Positions 62,824-64,000 of a DNA stretch of 64,000 bases are shown one piece after another (the first letter of the stretch is position 1; every line of letters starts with the position of its first letter). This DNA is from Planctomycetota bacterium (GTDB lineage Bacteria > Planctomycetota > Planctomycetia > Pirellulales > UBA1268): the NCBI GenBank assembly GCA_003669585.1, contig QWOQ01000008.1, positions 124,001 to 188,000 on the forward strand, written 5' to 3'. The notes below the pieces were generated by a model. That model was given only the letters and a program-made list of their open reading frames with translations. It did not search any database and was not told where the DNA came from. Position numbers and translations under genes: made by a program.

Positions 62824-64000
62824 GGTAGGAATAGAAACTCGTTGGAGTTGAAGAGGGCGCGGCAAACGGTCTCAAGGCCCTCGCGCTCTGCGACGGCGAG
62901 GCACGCAGTGAGTTCGGTTTCGCGCGGAGGCCGAGCGAGGGCGAGCTGGAACGCACGGGTGATTTTCGCGGTGAGATCTGTAACGGATTCCGCGGTGACG
63001 CGTTTTGCGAGCGCGGCGGACTGTTCGAGCGTGAAGCGTCCGTTGAGGAGGTTGAGAGCCTGGAGCGGCGTGGTGCTGTCGCTGCGTTTGTCCTTCACCT
63101 GGCCGCACTCAGGCAGGTCGAAGGTCTTGAACATACCGTCATCGGCTCCGCGAATCCGCGTGTGGTAGATCATGCGGCGGTTTGCGCCCTTCGGTGGCTC
63201 GGGCAAGGGCTTCCATTGGTCGAACTCGCCTTTACGCGAGAAGAGGTTCACGCCCTCGCCGCCCATCGTGCGGTCGAGCTGCCCGCTAATGGCGAGCATG
63301 GAATCGCGGATGGCCTCGGCGTCGAGACGGCGGGGTGCGCGGCTGAACGAGTCTGGTCCGCCTGCTCTCTGCCGATACGCCGCACTCATCACGATTCGCC
63401 GGTGCGTCTCCTTCAAGCTCCAGCCATCGGCGATGAGTTGCGTGGCGAGCCATTCGAGCAGCTCGGGATGCGTGGGACGTGCGCCGACGAGGCCGAAGTC
63501 GCCCGGCGTACTAACGAGGCCGGTGCCGAAGTGGTGATGCCACAGCCGGTTCACGACGACGCGGGCGGTGAGTGGTGCGGCTTCCTTTATGAGCCATTTG
63601 GCGAAAGCGGCGCGGCGCTCCTGCTCGGGTGCGTCGGCGGGAAGCCGGAAGCCGCTCAATACGGAAAGTCCACCAGGGCCGACGAGATCGCGCGGCTCCT
63701 CGGGATCGCCGCGCATGAGGACGTGGATGAGTTCCGGCTGAACAAACTTGCCCGCGTAGACTTCCGGGTCAGCGCTCAGTTTGGCTTGGCGCGTCCGGAG
63801 CTTGGCGAGTTCTGCTTCGAGCCCACGGAGAGTTTGAATGGCGTCCGCATCGAGTCCTTCCGTGCGTGCGGCGACACTTCGCCATTCGCCTTGCTTCTCA
63901 GCCACCTCGACGCGCCACTCGGAGGTGAGGCGTATGGCATGAGCGCCTTGGTTGGTCTTTGCGAGAAGACGGTCACGGCTCCAGACCACGCGACTGATGA
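62820..64000 (-). CDS. PSD1 (DUF1553) protein, C-terminal part only
   Basis: The frame is open through the right edge of the window, so the N-terminal PSCyt1 and PSCyt2 parts are off-window. The visible 393 or so residues carry T-A-R-V-V-V-N-R-L-W-H-H-H-F-G-T-G-L-V, L-D-A-E-A-I-R-D-S-M-L, and T-T-P-L-Q-A-L-N-L-L-N-G-R-F-T, the DUF1553 landmarks. The stop overlaps the next gene's start by four bases. Orientation is PSD1 then DUF1501, as in the other pairs. Reaction is unknown. Confidence 0.88.
   Translation of the reverse strand, partial: ISRVVWSRDRLLAKTNQGAHAIRLTSEWRVEVAEKQGEWRSVAARTEGLDADAIQTLRGLEAELAKLRTRQAKLSADPEVYAGKFVQPELIHVLMRGDPEEPRDLVGPGGLSVLSGFRLPADAPEQERRAAFAKWLIKEAAPLTARVVVNRLWHHHFGTGLVSTPGDFGLVGARPTHPELLEWLATQLIADGWSLKETHRRIVMSAAYRQRAGGPDSFSRAPRRLDAEAIRDSMLAISGQLDRTMGGEGVNLFSRKGEFDQWKPLPEPPKGANRRMIYHTRIRGADDGMFKTFDLPECGQVKDKRSDSTTPLQALNLLNGRFTLEQSAALAKRVTAESVTDLTAKITRAFQLALARPPRETELTACLAVAEREGLETVCRALFNSNEFLFLP

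Noticed and set aside
1..64000. Search for tRNA, rRNA, riboswitches and complete IS elements
   Set aside because: Intergenic stretches were scanned by eye; no cloverleaf, rRNA segment or full transposase was found. Short RNAs could be missed.

Overview
The window reads as planctomycete chromosome. The evidence is the repeated pairing of PSCyt1/PSCyt2/PSD1 (DUF1549/DUF1553) heme proteins with Tat-type DUF1501 proteins, together with DapL, DUF1080, Gfo/Idh/MocA, DUF3500 and LemA/DUF2207 genes. No rRNA, tRNA, CRISPR array or complete insertion sequence was recognised.

Layout. 1-11.6 kb: three successive PSD1 + DUF1501 pairs on the + strand, the first PSD1 gene cut by the window edge. 11.8-17.2 kb: a large C45-peptidase/alpha-beta-hydrolase fusion, NagA-like N-acetylglucosamine-6-phosphate deacetylase, and a putative outer-membrane barrel. 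17.3-27.6 kb: an ECF sigma factor with a C-terminal membrane helix (-), DUF1080 protein, LemA and DUF2207 proteins (-), PIG-L deacetylase plus NagB-like protein, an NHL-repeat protein, photolyase and a lipoprotein (-). 27.8-30.2 kb: dapL diverging from a 2-hydroxyacid dehydrogenase. 30.3-35.0 kb: a tight four-gene run (YceI, methyltransferase, membrane methyltransferase-like protein, RND/MMPL exporter). 35.2-49.6 kb: a lone DUF1501 gene (-), a fatty-acid desaturase, a PSD1-DUF1501-Gfo/Idh-Gfo/Idh run, a third Gfo/Idh gene (-), and an LRR-lipoprotein/DUF3500 pair.

From about 49.6 kb the DNA looks clearly richer in G+C and is littered with remnants: a sulfatase-like tail, an HsdR-like scrap, an IS91-type transposase tail, two 214-bp direct repeats, an 8-bp tandem repeat and a second repeated motif about 32 bp long. 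Intact genes lie between them: a DUF1501 protein, a secreted beta-helix protein, an ABCG-like transporter, an acyltransferase with ankyrin repeats, a redoxin/cytochrome/copper-monooxygenase protein, an unrecognised small protein, and a last DUF1501 + PSD1 pair running off the right edge.

Functionally the window is dominated by exported proteins of the heme-PSD1/DUF1501 type whose reaction is not established, with sugar oxidoreductases and amino-sugar enzymes that suggest glycan turnover. The most unusual structures are the rolling-circle-type repeat pair around the beta-helix gene, the segment of about 6.8 kb between two copies of another motif, and three unusual domain fusions. Coordinates, motif positions and mismatch counts were worked out by eye; family names rest on recognised motifs, not on searches.
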